Assembly: GCA_016720705.1 (NCBI GenBank)
Contig: JADKKB010000001.1
Span: 310,001-374,000 of the forward strand
Direction: 5' to 3'
Source of the DNA: Chloracidobacterium sp.
Lineage (GTDB): Bacteria > Acidobacteriota > Blastocatellia > Pyrinomonadales > Pyrinomonadaceae
Length of the DNA: 64,000 nt
The translations under genes were made by a program, and so were the position numbers. Positions 52,304 to 61,436 of this stretch are shown piece after piece. Within the stretch, counting starts at the first letter, position 1. Each line of letters begins with the position of its first letter. Below the pieces are notes generated by a model. That model made no database searches. It saw nothing but the letters and a program-made list of their open reading frames with translations, and was not told the origin of the DNA.

Positions 52304-53329
52304 TCAGCGATCGTGCCTGCTGACTTCGTCCGACTCTAATTCGCTCTCGATAAGAGACCTTAGGCGTGGGAATCTATCGACGTTTCCGATCGCGCGATCG
52401 ACTATGCGAAACATCGGCTGGATAAATGGAATGAAGTAGGTCTTGCCGCGCACCGCCGACTGGTACGAGAATGTGCCGACCGCCTTGAGACAGCGTTGGA
52501 TGGTTTGCAATCGAAACTCGCAGGCAAAATCGTCCTCGTCGATCTTGGGCATTCCTAAAGTCCGCCTGACGTCCAGGAAGTAACGCCTGCGATCGGCGAG
52601 CCACTCAGGCGGCGGCGGTACCGTGATCCGGTCGAGCAGAAGCGATACAAGATCGTACGCGGGCGACCCGATACGCGCATCCTGATGATCGATGATCCGC
52701 ATTTGGCCCTTGGAGTCAAGCATCAGATTTGCCGCGTGGAAATCACGATGACACAACACAACTGCACATTTCTCCAGATCAGCTGCGAGTTCGTCAAATT
52801 CGGCTGAGATCGCCGCGTCTTCGGCAGTGTCGAGTGGTCTGGACAGATACGTCTCAAAATAATGGGTTTTGAAAAAATTAAGTTCCCATAGCAACTTTTC
52901 TCTATCAAACTTCAGTCTGGACGCTATTGAGTCCATCTCAAACGCGATCGGTGTCGCGGTTTGGATCCGGGCGATCAGTGAAATCGCTTCATTGAGAAGT
53001 CGTCCGCTTCGTTCCTTAGGAGCCTCAAGCAAGACGTCCCTCAGGACAGTGTCGCCAAGGTCTTCCTGGATTATCACGCCCAGGCCTCCGTCAAAATCGT
53101 AGATCTCGGCAACCGGGAGATGGGATGCCAGAAATAACTTCGTTGCATCAATATAATTCTGTTCTTCCGGGATAAAAGATTCTGGATACACACACCCGAT
53201 CGCCGATGCCCCTTTCCATTGTATTCGGTAATATTCGCGCGTCGAAGCATCCGCAGTCAGAGCCGTAAATTCGGTCGACTGGCCGCGAGCCTCCAGAAAC
53301 TGTTTAAGTCGGTTTACGTATTCAGACAT
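52304..53329 (-). CDS. Aminoglycoside-phosphotransferase-fold kinase (AmgK-like)
   Basis: 341 residues. APH kinase fold with the catalytic loop VVLCHRDFHAANLMLD near 195 and the metal Asp in MRIIDHQDARIGSPAYD near 215. Relatives paired with a nucleotidyltransferase act as AmgK, which phosphorylates the anomeric carbon of N-acetylmuramic acid during cell-wall recycling. It is 19 bases after the nucleotidyltransferase gene, which supports that reading, though other sugar kinases are possible. Confidence 0.78.
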   Translation of the reverse strand: MSEYVNRLKQFLEARGQSTEFTALTADASTREYYRIQWKGASAIGCVYPESFIPEEQNYIDATKLFLASHLPVAEIYDFDGGLGVIIQEDLGDTVLRDVLLEAPKERSGRLLNEAISLIARIQTATPIAFEMDSIASRLKFDREKLLWELNFFKTHYFETYLSRPLDTAEDAAISAEFDELAADLEKCAVVLCHRDFHAANLMLDSKGQMRIIDHQDARIGSPAYDLVSLLLDRITVPPPPEWLADRRRYFLDVRRTLGMPKIDEDDFACEFRLQTIQRCLKAVGTFSYQSAVRGKTYFIPFIQPMFRIVDRAIGNVDRFPRLRSLIESELESDEVSRHDR

Positions 53330-53348
53330 CGCAAATATTTACGAACGG

Positions 53349-54347
53349 TCAATTCAACGGAACTATATAGTTTTCACCCTGGACGTATCCCTTCATTGCC
53401 TTTTCGGGTATTTCAGTACAATTTCGCACCATATCGGCTCGGACAATGGCGGCATTCTCGAAGTGTTCGCCCGGCTCGATCGTAACTCCATCGGCGACGA
53501 TGGTCCGGTAGAGCGTTGCACCGTCGCCGATCGTCACGTCGTCCCACAGGACCGAATCTTTGAGGCTCGCCGCACCCGCCATCACACAATTGCGGCCAAA
53601 ATGAACATCGCCGCTGCCCATCATTGATAGTGAAATATCGAGATATCTAGGAATTGTCGACAATTCGAACCAGTTGGCGTCGGTGACATACGTAGCGATT
53701 TTTTCGCCCGCCGCGAGTGCCGGATTATAAAATGTCGGAACAATATCTGAGTACACACCGCGCGGAATGTAATCGAACACGCGAGGCTCAAGAATATGGA
53801 TGCCGGTAAACATCAGCGGCGTTACAATTTCGTGTTCGACGTCCTTTATCTCTTGTCCGGAAACGGGCGTTGCATAATCGCCAAACCCCGTAACCCAACC
53901 ATCAGCAGTGCCCACGATCGTAAATCTCTCGCGCTTCGAATTAGGCTTAAGTATCATCGTCGCGATCGCCCCTGATCGCTTATGCGCCTCGATCGCGGCG
54001 GCAATATCGATGTCCGTGATGATCTTTCCGTTGACAATTATAAAGGTGCTGTCCTCCAGAAATTGGCGGGCATTATCGAGTGCACCGGCCGTCCCAAGTA
54101 TCTTCGGCACTTCGCGGGTATATTCGATATGGACACCGAATTGGTCACCGTCGCCGAGAGCGTCGATCACTGAATCGGGTTGGTGATGCAGATTGACGAC
54201 AAAATCCTTGATACCGAATTTGGCGACGTATTCAGCAACGTAACCGACCAGCGGCTTGCCTAGGAAGGGTATCGCCGGCTTAGTACGATCTATTGTTAAT
54301 GGAAATAGCCGCGTGCCGAACCCGGCCGCGAGGATCATCGCCTTCAT
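53349..54347 (-). CDS. Sugar-phosphate nucleotidyltransferase (MurU-like)
   Basis: 332 residues. The N-terminal GT-A-like domain begins MILAAGFGTRLFPLT, the nucleotide-binding signature, with PFLGKPLVGY, GTAGALDNA and FIIVNGKIITDID following. After about residue 250 comes a short left-handed beta-helix (hexapeptide-type) region. MurU transfers UMP to N-acetylmuramate-1-phosphate; this protein is longer than MurU because of the C-terminal domain, more like mannose-1-phosphate guanylyltransferases. With the adjacent kinase it forms a salvage-type pair. Confidence 0.82.
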   Translation of the reverse strand: MKAMILAAGFGTRLFPLTIDRTKPAIPFLGKPLVGYVAEYVAKFGIKDFVVNLHHQPDSVIDALGDGDQFGVHIEYTREVPKILGTAGALDNARQFLEDSTFIIVNGKIITDIDIAAAIEAHKRSGAIATMILKPNSKRERFTIVGTADGWVTGFGDYATPVSGQEIKDVEHEIVTPLMFTGIHILEPRVFDYIPRGVYSDIVPTFYNPALAAGEKIATYVTDANWFELSTIPRYLDISLSMMGSGDVHFGRNCVMAGAASLKDSVLWDDVTIGDGATLYRTIVADGVTIEPGEHFENAAIVRADMVRNCTEIPEKAMKGYVQGENYIVPLN

Positions 54348-54413
54348 AATTATGCTTTAGAGGTCAATGCTATATTTTAGCGGATCGGCCGGATATGTCG
54401 AATCAGTTCGAAG

Positions 54414-54447
54414 AAAACAAAAATGACCGGCGAGTGAACACCGGCCA
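54414..54447 (-). terminator. Terminator after the first FG-GAP gene
   Basis: On the minus strand TGGCCGG (54447-54441) pairs with CCGGTCA (54430-54424), followed by TTTTTGTTTTC. Confidence 0.75.
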
Positions 54448-54473
54448 TCTTTGAGTTGTGACGCTATCAACGA

Positions 54474-56141
54474 TTAATGCGAGTTGAAGTTTGCGGTCGG
54501 ATAGTCGCCGGTTGCTCCCCACTCAAATCGTCCAAGTCCTGCAGTGCTTCCCAAAGTGTAGAAGAAGTTCTGCGTCGAATCGACATTAGGTCGCCAAATG
54601 GCAACGTCGGTTTTGCCGTCGCCGTCATAGTCGCCCTGGACCACATAGTCGGTCGACGATGTGCCAAATACCGCGTACGGAGCGGCACTGATGACGCCAG
54701 TCGAACTCGGCACGACAAACCAGGAGATATTCCCCCCTACACCACGGGCAACCGCGACATCTGTCTTGCCGTCACCGTCATAGTCGCCGGGGACGATCAG
54801 ATCGGTGGGTGTACCGAAGTTGATGGTATCGGTGCCGCCGGTGGCAAATTGCCGCCAGAATCGGGCCTGGCCGCCGCCGTCATTGCGCTGGATGACAAAG
54901 TCGTTTTTGCCGTCACCATCGTAATCACCCGGAGCAGGGAAGTCACCCGTCGAACCCCACGGCACGAAACTCACAGGACCGGATTGGCTCGTACGGTAAT
55001 ACCAAACGCTCTGGTCGCCCGGATTTATGCCGTTGCGGAATACAGCAACGTCGGCCTTGTTATCGCCGTCATAGTCGCCCACAACGGAAGGATCGTCGCC
55101 GGACTGGCCAAAGTATTCTATTCTAAGCGTACTTGTCTGGCTCTGGAATATATAGAATGCAGCAACCGTTGCCGCACCGGGACGCCAAACAGCGATGTCC
55201 GTCTTATTGTCGCCGTCATAATCCTCGGGAACAAAGAAGTCCGATGCGAGGCCCCAGACAAAGAAGTTCCAACAAGCGGGTTCCGCTTGTCCGTTAGTAC
55301 ACGCGTACCAGGTTACCTCGCCGCTCGGGCCGCCGCCGGTGTTTCTAACAACTGAATAGTCGGTCTTGCCGTCACCGTTGAAGTCCACGGGTGCGCTCGC
55401 AGTTGCCGGTCCGGCAGCCGTCAGAGTCAAATTGGCGGCGGAAACAGCTCCGGTATCGCCCTGTCCGTGATCGGTTAAGCGCAGCGTCCAAGTGCCATTT
55501 GACGTCGGGATTGCCGCAAATGCTGTATTAATGGTCGTTGCCGGTGCAGGGCTAGTAGCTCCGGCACCGCCAACCGCAGTTGAACGATATAATCCGGATG
55601 GCACAGCCGAACCTGCAGCCGTTGCAATCGCCGCTTGCCACCATCCGCCTGACGGCGGAGACGAGGCAGCGTCACTAAACTCATACGGCCCCGCGAGGGT
55701 CGAACTGTCTCCGCAACCAGTTGCAGTGGTTGCACCGGTGCGGCCAAAGATAACGTGATTTGCACCGTTCGGAGCGATCAAAACTGCTTTAATGTCTGCC
55801 ATCCACGTGTGGATCGGAGAGCCAAATGTCATATCAACACCTACCGCCGATGGACTTCCGGGAATTCCCGTTACAGTAAAAGTTACGTCCCTCGATGTTG
55901 GTGGGTTGGCATCATTACATCCAGACAGCACCGCATCAGGGATCGCCCCGAGAGTCGGTGCGTTTGCCGCAAACACGGCTGTTGGGGAAGTCGGTCGAGC
56001 AACCGACCTTTCATCCTTAGATTTTGCGACCACCTGGTTTAGGCCAACACCATAGATCAAGCCACCGATTGCCAATGCCAAGACTACCATCGAGTAGATC
56101 GCGGCCTTGCCCCTCTCATCCAACTTCTTAAAGTTATTCAT
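54474..56141 (-). CDS. Secreted FG-GAP/VCBS repeat protein with P-domain-like region
   Basis: 555 residues from the ATG at 56141 (AGGGA upstream). A membrane helix (about 15-35) acts as signal or anchor. Residues about 70-235 resemble the proprotein convertase P domain (SPIHTWMADIKAVLIAPNG, WTLRLTDHGQGDTG). Then six blocks with the Ca-binding pattern DxDGDxxxD, from DFNGDGKTDYSVVR to DYDGDGKTDVAIWRP, spaced about 45-60 residues, make an FG-GAP beta-propeller. It ends GDYPTANFNSH. Expected to be extracellular and calcium-stabilised, perhaps in adhesion. Paralogue of the protein at 57978. Confidence 0.82.
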   Translation of the reverse strand: MNNFKKLDERGKAAIYSMVVLALAIGGLIYGVGLNQVVAKSKDERSVARPTSPTAVFAANAPTLGAIPDAVLSGCNDANPPTSRDVTFTVTGIPGSPSAVGVDMTFGSPIHTWMADIKAVLIAPNGANHVIFGRTGATTATGCGDSSTLAGPYEFSDAASSPPSGGWWQAAIATAAGSAVPSGLYRSTAVGGAGATSPAPATTINTAFAAIPTSNGTWTLRLTDHGQGDTGAVSAANLTLTAAGPATASAPVDFNGDGKTDYSVVRNTGGGPSGEVTWYACTNGQAEPACWNFFVWGLASDFFVPEDYDGDNKTDIAVWRPGAATVAAFYIFQSQTSTLRIEYFGQSGDDPSVVGDYDGDNKADVAVFRNGINPGDQSVWYYRTSQSGPVSFVPWGSTGDFPAPGDYDGDGKNDFVIQRNDGGGQARFWRQFATGGTDTINFGTPTDLIVPGDYDGDGKTDVAVARGVGGNISWFVVPSSTGVISAAPYAVFGTSSTDYVVQGDYDGDGKTDVAIWRPNVDSTQNFFYTLGSTAGLGRFEWGATGDYPTANFNSH

Positions 56142-56260
56142 AATTGATTTCCCTAGGTCTAAAATTATCAACGCCTGACCATAGCTCGAACCGATCACAA
56201 TGGTTGGTCGATACTTGAATTGCCTCTTAAGACTGAAAATGTACGTAACTGATGTTAAGA

Positions 56261-56289
56261 AAAGTACTTCGAATCGTCTTGATTGTCAA
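56261..56289 (-). promoter_or_regulatory. Possible promoter of the first FG-GAP gene
   Basis: On the minus strand TTGACA (56289-56284), a 17-base spacer and TACTTT (56266-56261). The -35 is consensus, the -10 poor. The second FG-GAP gene has the same layout. Confidence 0.35.
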
Positions 56290-56492
56290 GGATTGTGTAA
56301 GTGTCGTTTGGACTCTTGGCTGAACGTTCACGGACGGGATAAGAACGAACGATCAAGGACCGCAGACATCGGCTCAAATTGGTTCGCCGCGGTCGGACAC
56401 ACTTAATGTAACCGTGCGATCTATTTGACCGAACTTCCGTATCTGTTCTAATGTTTACCGCAGTACAACGGATCCAATAATTCTAAAAACCA

Positions 56493-57872
56493 ATGAATCA
56501 AATCACGCTCGAAAAGAATGACCGGAGAGAGATCTTCGGCTGGCTCACATATGATTGGGCAAATTCGGCCTTTTTCACGACCGTCGTAACCGTTTTGGCG
56601 GGGCCGTACATCACGTCACTCGCTCAGAACGATGTCGGCACGAGCGGTGTTGTTCTGAGACTCGGGCCGATAGGTTCGATCACCGCTGATAACTTGTTTA
56701 CATCGACCCTCGGCGTATCAATATTTTTACAGATATTCCTACTGCCCCTTTTGGGCTCCATCGCCGATTTTACGCCGCTCAAGAAAAAGATGATGGCGGC
56801 ATTCTGCTACGTCGGAGTGCTCTCGAGTTCGCTTCTGTTCTTTATTAACGGCGACTCTTACCTGTGGGGATGCCTCTTTCTACTGATAGCAAACATCTGC
56901 TTTGCTGCCTCAAACGTATTTTATAATTCGTTCTTAGTCGATATCACGACCGAGGATCGTCGCGACAGCACATCCAGTTACGGTTATGCGGCGGGCTATC
57001 TCGGCGGCCTGATAATGCTCGTGCTCAATCTGGCACTCATTAATTTTGGTTCGTCGTACGGTATCGATCAGGGGCTGGCGGTCAGGATCTCGATGCTTGC
57101 GGCGTCGCTCTGGTGGGGTCTATTTGCTGCCGTCACATTTTACCTTGTCCGCTCCAGGACACCCGAGCGGATCGAAACGGGTAAACGATTGATCTCGGTC
57201 GGATTTATTGAGATATGGCGGACGATGAAAGAACTGGCGGGGCTCAAATACACTCTATTGTTCCTAATAGGCTACCTGCTCTACAATGACGGCATTCAGA
57301 CCGTGATCCTGAACTCATCCATCTTTCTATCTCAAGAGCTATTTGTCTCGAAGGGACTCCAGTCGAGCCCGTCGTTTCTGCTGGGCATATTCTTTGTCGC
57401 TCAGGTATTTGCTCTTATAGGGGCGTTGGTATTTGAACGCATCGCACGCGTCATTGGTGCTAAGCGCACGATCATCGTGTGTCTGACTATCTGGTCCGCG
57501 ATCGTGATCTACGCCTATGGTTTCCTGCAGACGGCACTTCACGCGTGGATAATGGCAGTATTCATCGGGCTTGTGCTGGGCAGTACACAGGCACTGTCGC
57601 GTTCACTGTTTTCACAGATGATCCCTAAGTCTAGGGAATCATCGTTTTTTGGGCTTTACGAGATATCAGAAAAGGGAACGTCGTGGATCGGGAATGCCGT
57701 GTTTGCCGTGGTGGTCGGGACGACAGGTTCATACAGGCAAGCGATTTTGGCTTTGATCGTATTCTTTGTCGCCGGCAGTCTGATACTGCTCTTTACTAAT
57801 ACCGCCAAGGCGATACACGCGGCCGGCAATCTGACCTCGGAGGAGGCGGCACAGCTCATCGAACAGCGATAG
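56493..57872 (+). CDS. UMF1-family MFS transporter
   Basis: 459 residues, about twelve membrane helices. The N-terminal FGWLTYDWANSAFFTTVV is the signature of the UMF1/Atg22-like family, proposed to export amino acids or other small molecules. The basic ExxDxR-type cytoplasmic loop between helices two and three (FTPLKKKMMAAFC) and VDITTEDRRDSTSSYGYAAGYLGG near 150 are also typical. Substrate unknown. It stands between the two minus-strand FG-GAP genes. Confidence 0.88.
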   Translation: MNQITLEKNDRREIFGWLTYDWANSAFFTTVVTVLAGPYITSLAQNDVGTSGVVLRLGPIGSITADNLFTSTLGVSIFLQIFLLPLLGSIADFTPLKKKMMAAFCYVGVLSSSLLFFINGDSYLWGCLFLLIANICFAASNVFYNSFLVDITTEDRRDSTSSYGYAAGYLGGLIMLVLNLALINFGSSYGIDQGLAVRISMLAASLWWGLFAAVTFYLVRSRTPERIETGKRLISVGFIEIWRTMKELAGLKYTLLFLIGYLLYNDGIQTVILNSSIFLSQELFVSKGLQSSPSFLLGIFFVAQVFALIGALVFERIARVIGAKRTIIVCLTIWSAIVIYAYGFLQTALHAWIMAVFIGLVLGSTQALSRSLFSQMIPKSRESSFFGLYEISEKGTSWIGNAVFAVVVGTTGSYRQAILALIVFFVAGSLILLFTNTAKAIHAAGNLTSEEAAQLIEQR

Positions 57873-57920
57873 CCTGCTTCGGCGGACGCCAATTCGTAGA
57901 GATATTAGTGGGTAGAAATG

Positions 57921-57956
57921 GAAGAGGCCAGGGCAAATTCGCCCCGGCCTCTTTTG
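57921..57956. terminator. Bidirectional terminator between transporter and second FG-GAP gene
   Basis: AGAGGCCAGGGC (57923-57934) pairs with GCCCCGGCCTCT (57941-57952) with one mismatch over a 6-base loop; T runs follow on the plus strand and partly on the minus strand. It separates convergent genes. Confidence 0.75.
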
Positions 57957-57977
57957 ATCTGACAATGTCGGATCAAA

Positions 57978-59594
57978 TTAGTGTGAGTTGGAGTTGGCAA
58001 CCGGATAGTCACCGTTTGCACCGAACGCAAATGTAGTAACGGCGTTCGAAGTCGTTCCGAGCGACCAGAAAGCATTTGCTCCAGCCGTCGGACGCCATAT
58101 AGCGACATCGGTCTTGCCGTCACCGTCATAATCACCCTGTACGGGAGAGTCGGTCGCGGACGCTCCAAATGTGCGATAGTTGATCGCGCCATTCGAACTG
58201 TTTCGCCATTGCCACTGAATAGCACCGGATACGCCTCGGGCAGTAGCAATGTCGGTCTTGCCGTCGCCGTCGTAGTCGCCGGGAACAATAACGTCAGTCG
58301 GTGTTCCAAAGATCACGGTCGGCTGTGCGACATTGGCATCCGAGAGGATCCAGTATCCGGCTTGGCCGCCACCGGCGTTACGCTGAATGCCGAAATCAGC
58401 CTTTCCATTTCCGTCATAGTCGCCGGGTGCCGGGTAATCGCCATTCATACCCCAGGGCACAAATGAAACAGCTCCGTTTGCGACTGTGCGGAAATACCAG
58501 GTGCTCTGGGCACCGGCAGTAGCTCCCGCACGGTACACAGCCAGATCATCCTTGCCGTCGCCGTTGTAGTCACCAACGACCGTCGGATCGTCACCGGTTT
58601 GGCCAAACGCCTCCTGACGAAGCGTCGAGGTCGCGCTGTTCAGGATGTAGTAGGTTGCAACGGTCGCAGCACCGGGACGCCAGACAACGATGTCATCTTT
58701 GCCGTCACCGTCGTAGTCGCCGGAGATAAAGAAATCGGTCGCAAGTCCCCAATCCGCTGCTGCGGTCGGTGCTGCCGATCCGTTAATGTTCCAGTACCAT
58801 CGAACCTGGCCGCTGGGTCCGCCGCCTACGTTACGAACTACAGAGTAGTCGGTCTTGCCGTCGCCGTTGAAATCGACCGGAGCATCGCCTGCCGGAGCAG
58901 CCGCCGGGATGTATTCAAAGGTGTCGATTCCGATATAGTCCGAGTTATCACCCGTCGGGCCGCCAAGTTCGACGAAGTAACGAAATCCAACGCGTCCGCT
59001 GGTCGGGCCTGAAAGGCCTGAAAGCGTCAAAGTAAACTGCGTCCACGTTTCGGGATATGCACCGCCCGTATCGTAGGTCGGATTTATATCAAGCAAGAGT
59101 GTAGTAAAGTCACCCAACGAAGAATCACTAGTGCCAACATTTGTGCTCGCACCTGCCGTAGACAAACGGATCTGCATACGATCCGGATACGGATTTGCGT
59201 CGACTGTACGCGTGTAAAACTTGATCTGGTCGCCGTTGTTGAAAGTACGATTTGGCGTTAGCAGCCAGTTGCTGATCGTATTAGCTCCGGTCGTGTTGTT
59301 AAAATTGGCGCCGATGTACGAGTTTGTCGCACCCGTGTGTGACGGAAACACCGTAGGGTTGCCCTGAAACCAAGTGGTCGAACCTGCCGTCGTGCTGTTG
59401 TTTTTTCCCCACCAATCAGGGATGGGCGCGGAACCGGTGGCTCCGGTCGGCGAAACGATGGTGTCAAACCCTTCGGTAAATGCCTGAGCGTTAGCCACTA
59501 TGGCCCCCGCACCTAAAACTATCGCTAAAACCAACATCGTCGAAATCGTTCTTAAGAACGATCCGGTTGATTTAGAATCATTGATCTTTTTCAT
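57978..59594 (-). CDS. Secreted FG-GAP/VCBS repeat protein with adhesin-type N domain
   Basis: 538 residues with a signal peptide ending at ANAQ. Residues about 38-228 look like a choice-of-anchor/cleaved-adhesin beta sandwich (FTEGFDTIVSPTGATG, SNWLLTPNRTFNNGDQIKFY, DYIGIDTFEY). The C-terminal six Ca-binding FG-GAP blocks run from DFNGDGKTDYSVVRN to DYDGDGKTDVAIWRP and the protein ends GDYPVANSNSH, closely parallel to the paralogue at 54474. The two share the propeller but have different N-terminal domains, so the propeller looks like a common scaffold for swapped modules. Confidence 0.83.
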   Translation of the reverse strand: MKKINDSKSTGSFLRTISTMLVLAIVLGAGAIVANAQAFTEGFDTIVSPTGATGSAPIPDWWGKNNSTTAGSTTWFQGNPTVFPSHTGATNSYIGANFNNTTGANTISNWLLTPNRTFNNGDQIKFYTRTVDANPYPDRMQIRLSTAGASTNVGTSDSSLGDFTTLLLDINPTYDTGGAYPETWTQFTLTLSGLSGPTSGRVGFRYFVELGGPTGDNSDYIGIDTFEYIPAAAPAGDAPVDFNGDGKTDYSVVRNVGGGPSGQVRWYWNINGSAAPTAAADWGLATDFFISGDYDGDGKDDIVVWRPGAATVATYYILNSATSTLRQEAFGQTGDDPTVVGDYNGDGKDDLAVYRAGATAGAQSTWYFRTVANGAVSFVPWGMNGDYPAPGDYDGNGKADFGIQRNAGGGQAGYWILSDANVAQPTVIFGTPTDVIVPGDYDGDGKTDIATARGVSGAIQWQWRNSSNGAINYRTFGASATDSPVQGDYDGDGKTDVAIWRPTAGANAFWSLGTTSNAVTTFAFGANGDYPVANSNSH

Positions 59595-59686
59595 AATTCG
59601 TATGAGTCTCCCCTTAGTTTGATCAAGACGGTATGTCGTCTAGTTCTCTCGAGCCTTGTAATTGAAATGGTATTGTAAACACTGAA

Positions 59687-59715
59687 ACTTTACGTCACAT
59701 TCGCGGCACTGTCAA
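59687..59715 (-). promoter_or_regulatory. Possible promoter of the second FG-GAP gene
   Basis: On the minus strand TTGACA (59715-59710), a 17-base spacer and TAAAGT (59692-59687), about 90 bases before the start codon. The rest of the 306-base gap 59595-59900 shows no reading frame or other clear signal. Confidence 0.4.
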
Positions 59716-59900
59716 GACAATCGGAATATTCCGGCGACTACTAAACTAGACTGTCTACGAAGGCGGGAATTTGTACCACGGTCGATCCGGCGGCAGATCA
59801 GAATTATCGATCCGGAATACCGAGAAAAACCACGATTCCACGACGTTAAATTTGAAAATCAATGCCAATACGGCTAGATTTGTAATGAGGACGATGAAAA

Positions 59901-60452
59901 ATGAATAGTACAAACGATAAGATCATCACGATCTTCGGTGGATCAAAGTGTACTGAGGATTCGCACGAGTATCAGGAGGCGATGGCCTTGGGGTCAAAAC
60001 TTGCTGATGCCGGCTATACCATCTGTACCGGTGGCTATCTTGGCATAATGGAGGCTGCTTCACGCGGAGCCCGCGAAAAGGGCGGACGCGTGCTCGGTAT
60101 CGTTATGAATCAGTTCAAATCCGAGCCGAATCGGTTTTTGACCGACAAGGTTGCAACCGACCATTTCTACGATCGCCTACAGAATCTTATACTGCGATCC
60201 TCGGGCTTTGTTGCATTTCGCGGCGGAATGGGGACGGTGACCGAGGTGTCGCTGGTGTGGAACAAGTTGCAGACGCGCATCCTCGGGTCGCGGCCGCTAG
60301 TCCTGATCGGGGACTGTTGGCCGCCCGTGGTCAAGGCCTGGCAGACTTCGCTCGTCGTGAGCGACGCAGATGTCGGGATCCTAAATTTTGCGGACGACGC
60401 CGAGCAGGCGTTTAAGATCATTGATACCAAGTCGAATGGAGTTTTGCTATGA
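59901..60452 (+). CDS. LOG-family protein (Rossmann-like, lysine decarboxylase fold)
   Basis: 183 residues. Members of this fold include cytokinin-activating phosphoribohydrolases and TIGR00725-type nucleotide-binding proteins. Seen here: TIFGGSKCTED at the start, CTGGYLGIMEAASRGAREKGG near 40 and FRGGMGTVTEVSLVW near 103, where the canonical PGGxGTxxE has Arg in place of Pro. Its stop overlaps the next start (ATGA), coupling it to the AIM24-like gene. A hydrolase acting on nucleoside monophosphates is likely but not proven. Confidence 0.8.
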   Translation: MNSTNDKIITIFGGSKCTEDSHEYQEAMALGSKLADAGYTICTGGYLGIMEAASRGAREKGGRVLGIVMNQFKSEPNRFLTDKVATDHFYDRLQNLILRSSGFVAFRGGMGTVTEVSLVWNKLQTRILGSRPLVLIGDCWPPVVKAWQTSLVVSDADVGILNFADDAEQAFKIIDTKSNGVLL

Positions 60453-61354
60453 ATTGCCCAAAATGCACAATGGCACTGTTACCGGATGCTAAATTTTGCG
60501 GTTCGTGCGGGTTTACGCTCGCCCAACAACCGCAAGCTCCGACACCTGCGGCCCCGCCCGTCCAATCACAACAGCAGACGACGATGCCACCACCGCAAGG
60601 CGGTGCTTTCCACTTTGACACTGACGGGCGCGGTCAGGGACGCGGTTACACGTGGGCGATCGATCATCAGGGTGCATTCGCTCTGGCTGTTGTAAATCTG
60701 CAAGCAGAGCAATCCATCTCGGCCGAGGCCGGAGCGATGGTCTCGATGTCGGGAAATATCGATCTGATGTCGGAAATGAAGGGCGGCGTTTTTGGCGCTC
60801 TAAAACGTGCAGTCGGCGGCGAATCAGCCTTTGTATCTACATTTACAGCGAAGGACGGACCCGGCGAAGTAACGCTCGCTCCGGGAGCACCGGGCGATGT
60901 TGCCGGACTTGAAATGCGTGGGCAGACTTTTTGGGTGCAATCAAGCTCGTATCTTGCCGGCGATGTTTCACTCCAAGTAGATACCAAAATGGGCGGGGCC
61001 AAATCATTCTTTGGCGGCGAAGGCCTGTTCCTGCTTCAGGTTTCCGGAACCGGATTGTTGCTGCTGTCGTCATTCGGTGCGATCCATCGCAAGACGCTGG
61101 CGCCCGGTGAGCGATATGTCGTCGATACCGGACATCTCGTCGCTTGGGAAGGCCATATGCAATACAGCCTCAGAAAGGCCGCAAAGAGTGGACTTCTCCG
61201 TAGCTTTCTAAGCGGTGAGGGTATGGTCGCCGAATTCAACGGCCCGGGCGAGATCTTGATACAGACACGTAATCTCGCCGCATTTGCCGGACTCCTCAAG
61301 CCATTCTTCCCGACGCAGGGCGGTAGCGGCGGCGGTTTCAGCATCGGTAGTTGA
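60449..61354 (+). CDS. AIM24/TIGR00266-family protein with zinc ribbon
   Basis: 301 residues. Residues 3-22 form a four-Cys zinc ribbon (CPKCTMALLPDAKFCGSCGF), followed by a Pro/Gln-rich linker and an AIM24-type beta-helix core from about 70 on (AEAGAMVSMSGNIDL, GLFLLQVSGTGLLLLSSFGAI, GERYVVDTGHLVAWE, NGPGEILIQTRN). The C-terminal Gly/Ser tail resembles other bacterial members. Function in bacteria is unknown; the mitochondrial relative organises inner membrane structure. Coupled to the LOG-family gene. Confidence 0.85.
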   Translation: MNCPKCTMALLPDAKFCGSCGFTLAQQPQAPTPAAPPVQSQQQTTMPPPQGGAFHFDTDGRGQGRGYTWAIDHQGAFALAVVNLQAEQSISAEAGAMVSMSGNIDLMSEMKGGVFGALKRAVGGESAFVSTFTAKDGPGEVTLAPGAPGDVAGLEMRGQTFWVQSSSYLAGDVSLQVDTKMGGAKSFFGGEGLFLLQVSGTGLLLLSSFGAIHRKTLAPGERYVVDTGHLVAWEGHMQYSLRKAAKSGLLRSFLSGEGMVAEFNGPGEILIQTRNLAAFAGLLKPFFPTQGGSGGGFSIGS

Positions 61355-61436
61355 TTATAAATTTCGCAATAACCGGAATCTAACTTTGGACACCAACGCC
61401 ATAAATTCCGATCGGCATAACGACCAACACGAAACC

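Noticed and set aside
54590..58870. Recurring TTGCCGTC-CCGTCATAGTC DNA motif considered as a dispersed DNA repeat
   Set aside because: It is the codon-level copy of the DYDGDGKTD protein repeat in the two FG-GAP genes and not an independent element.
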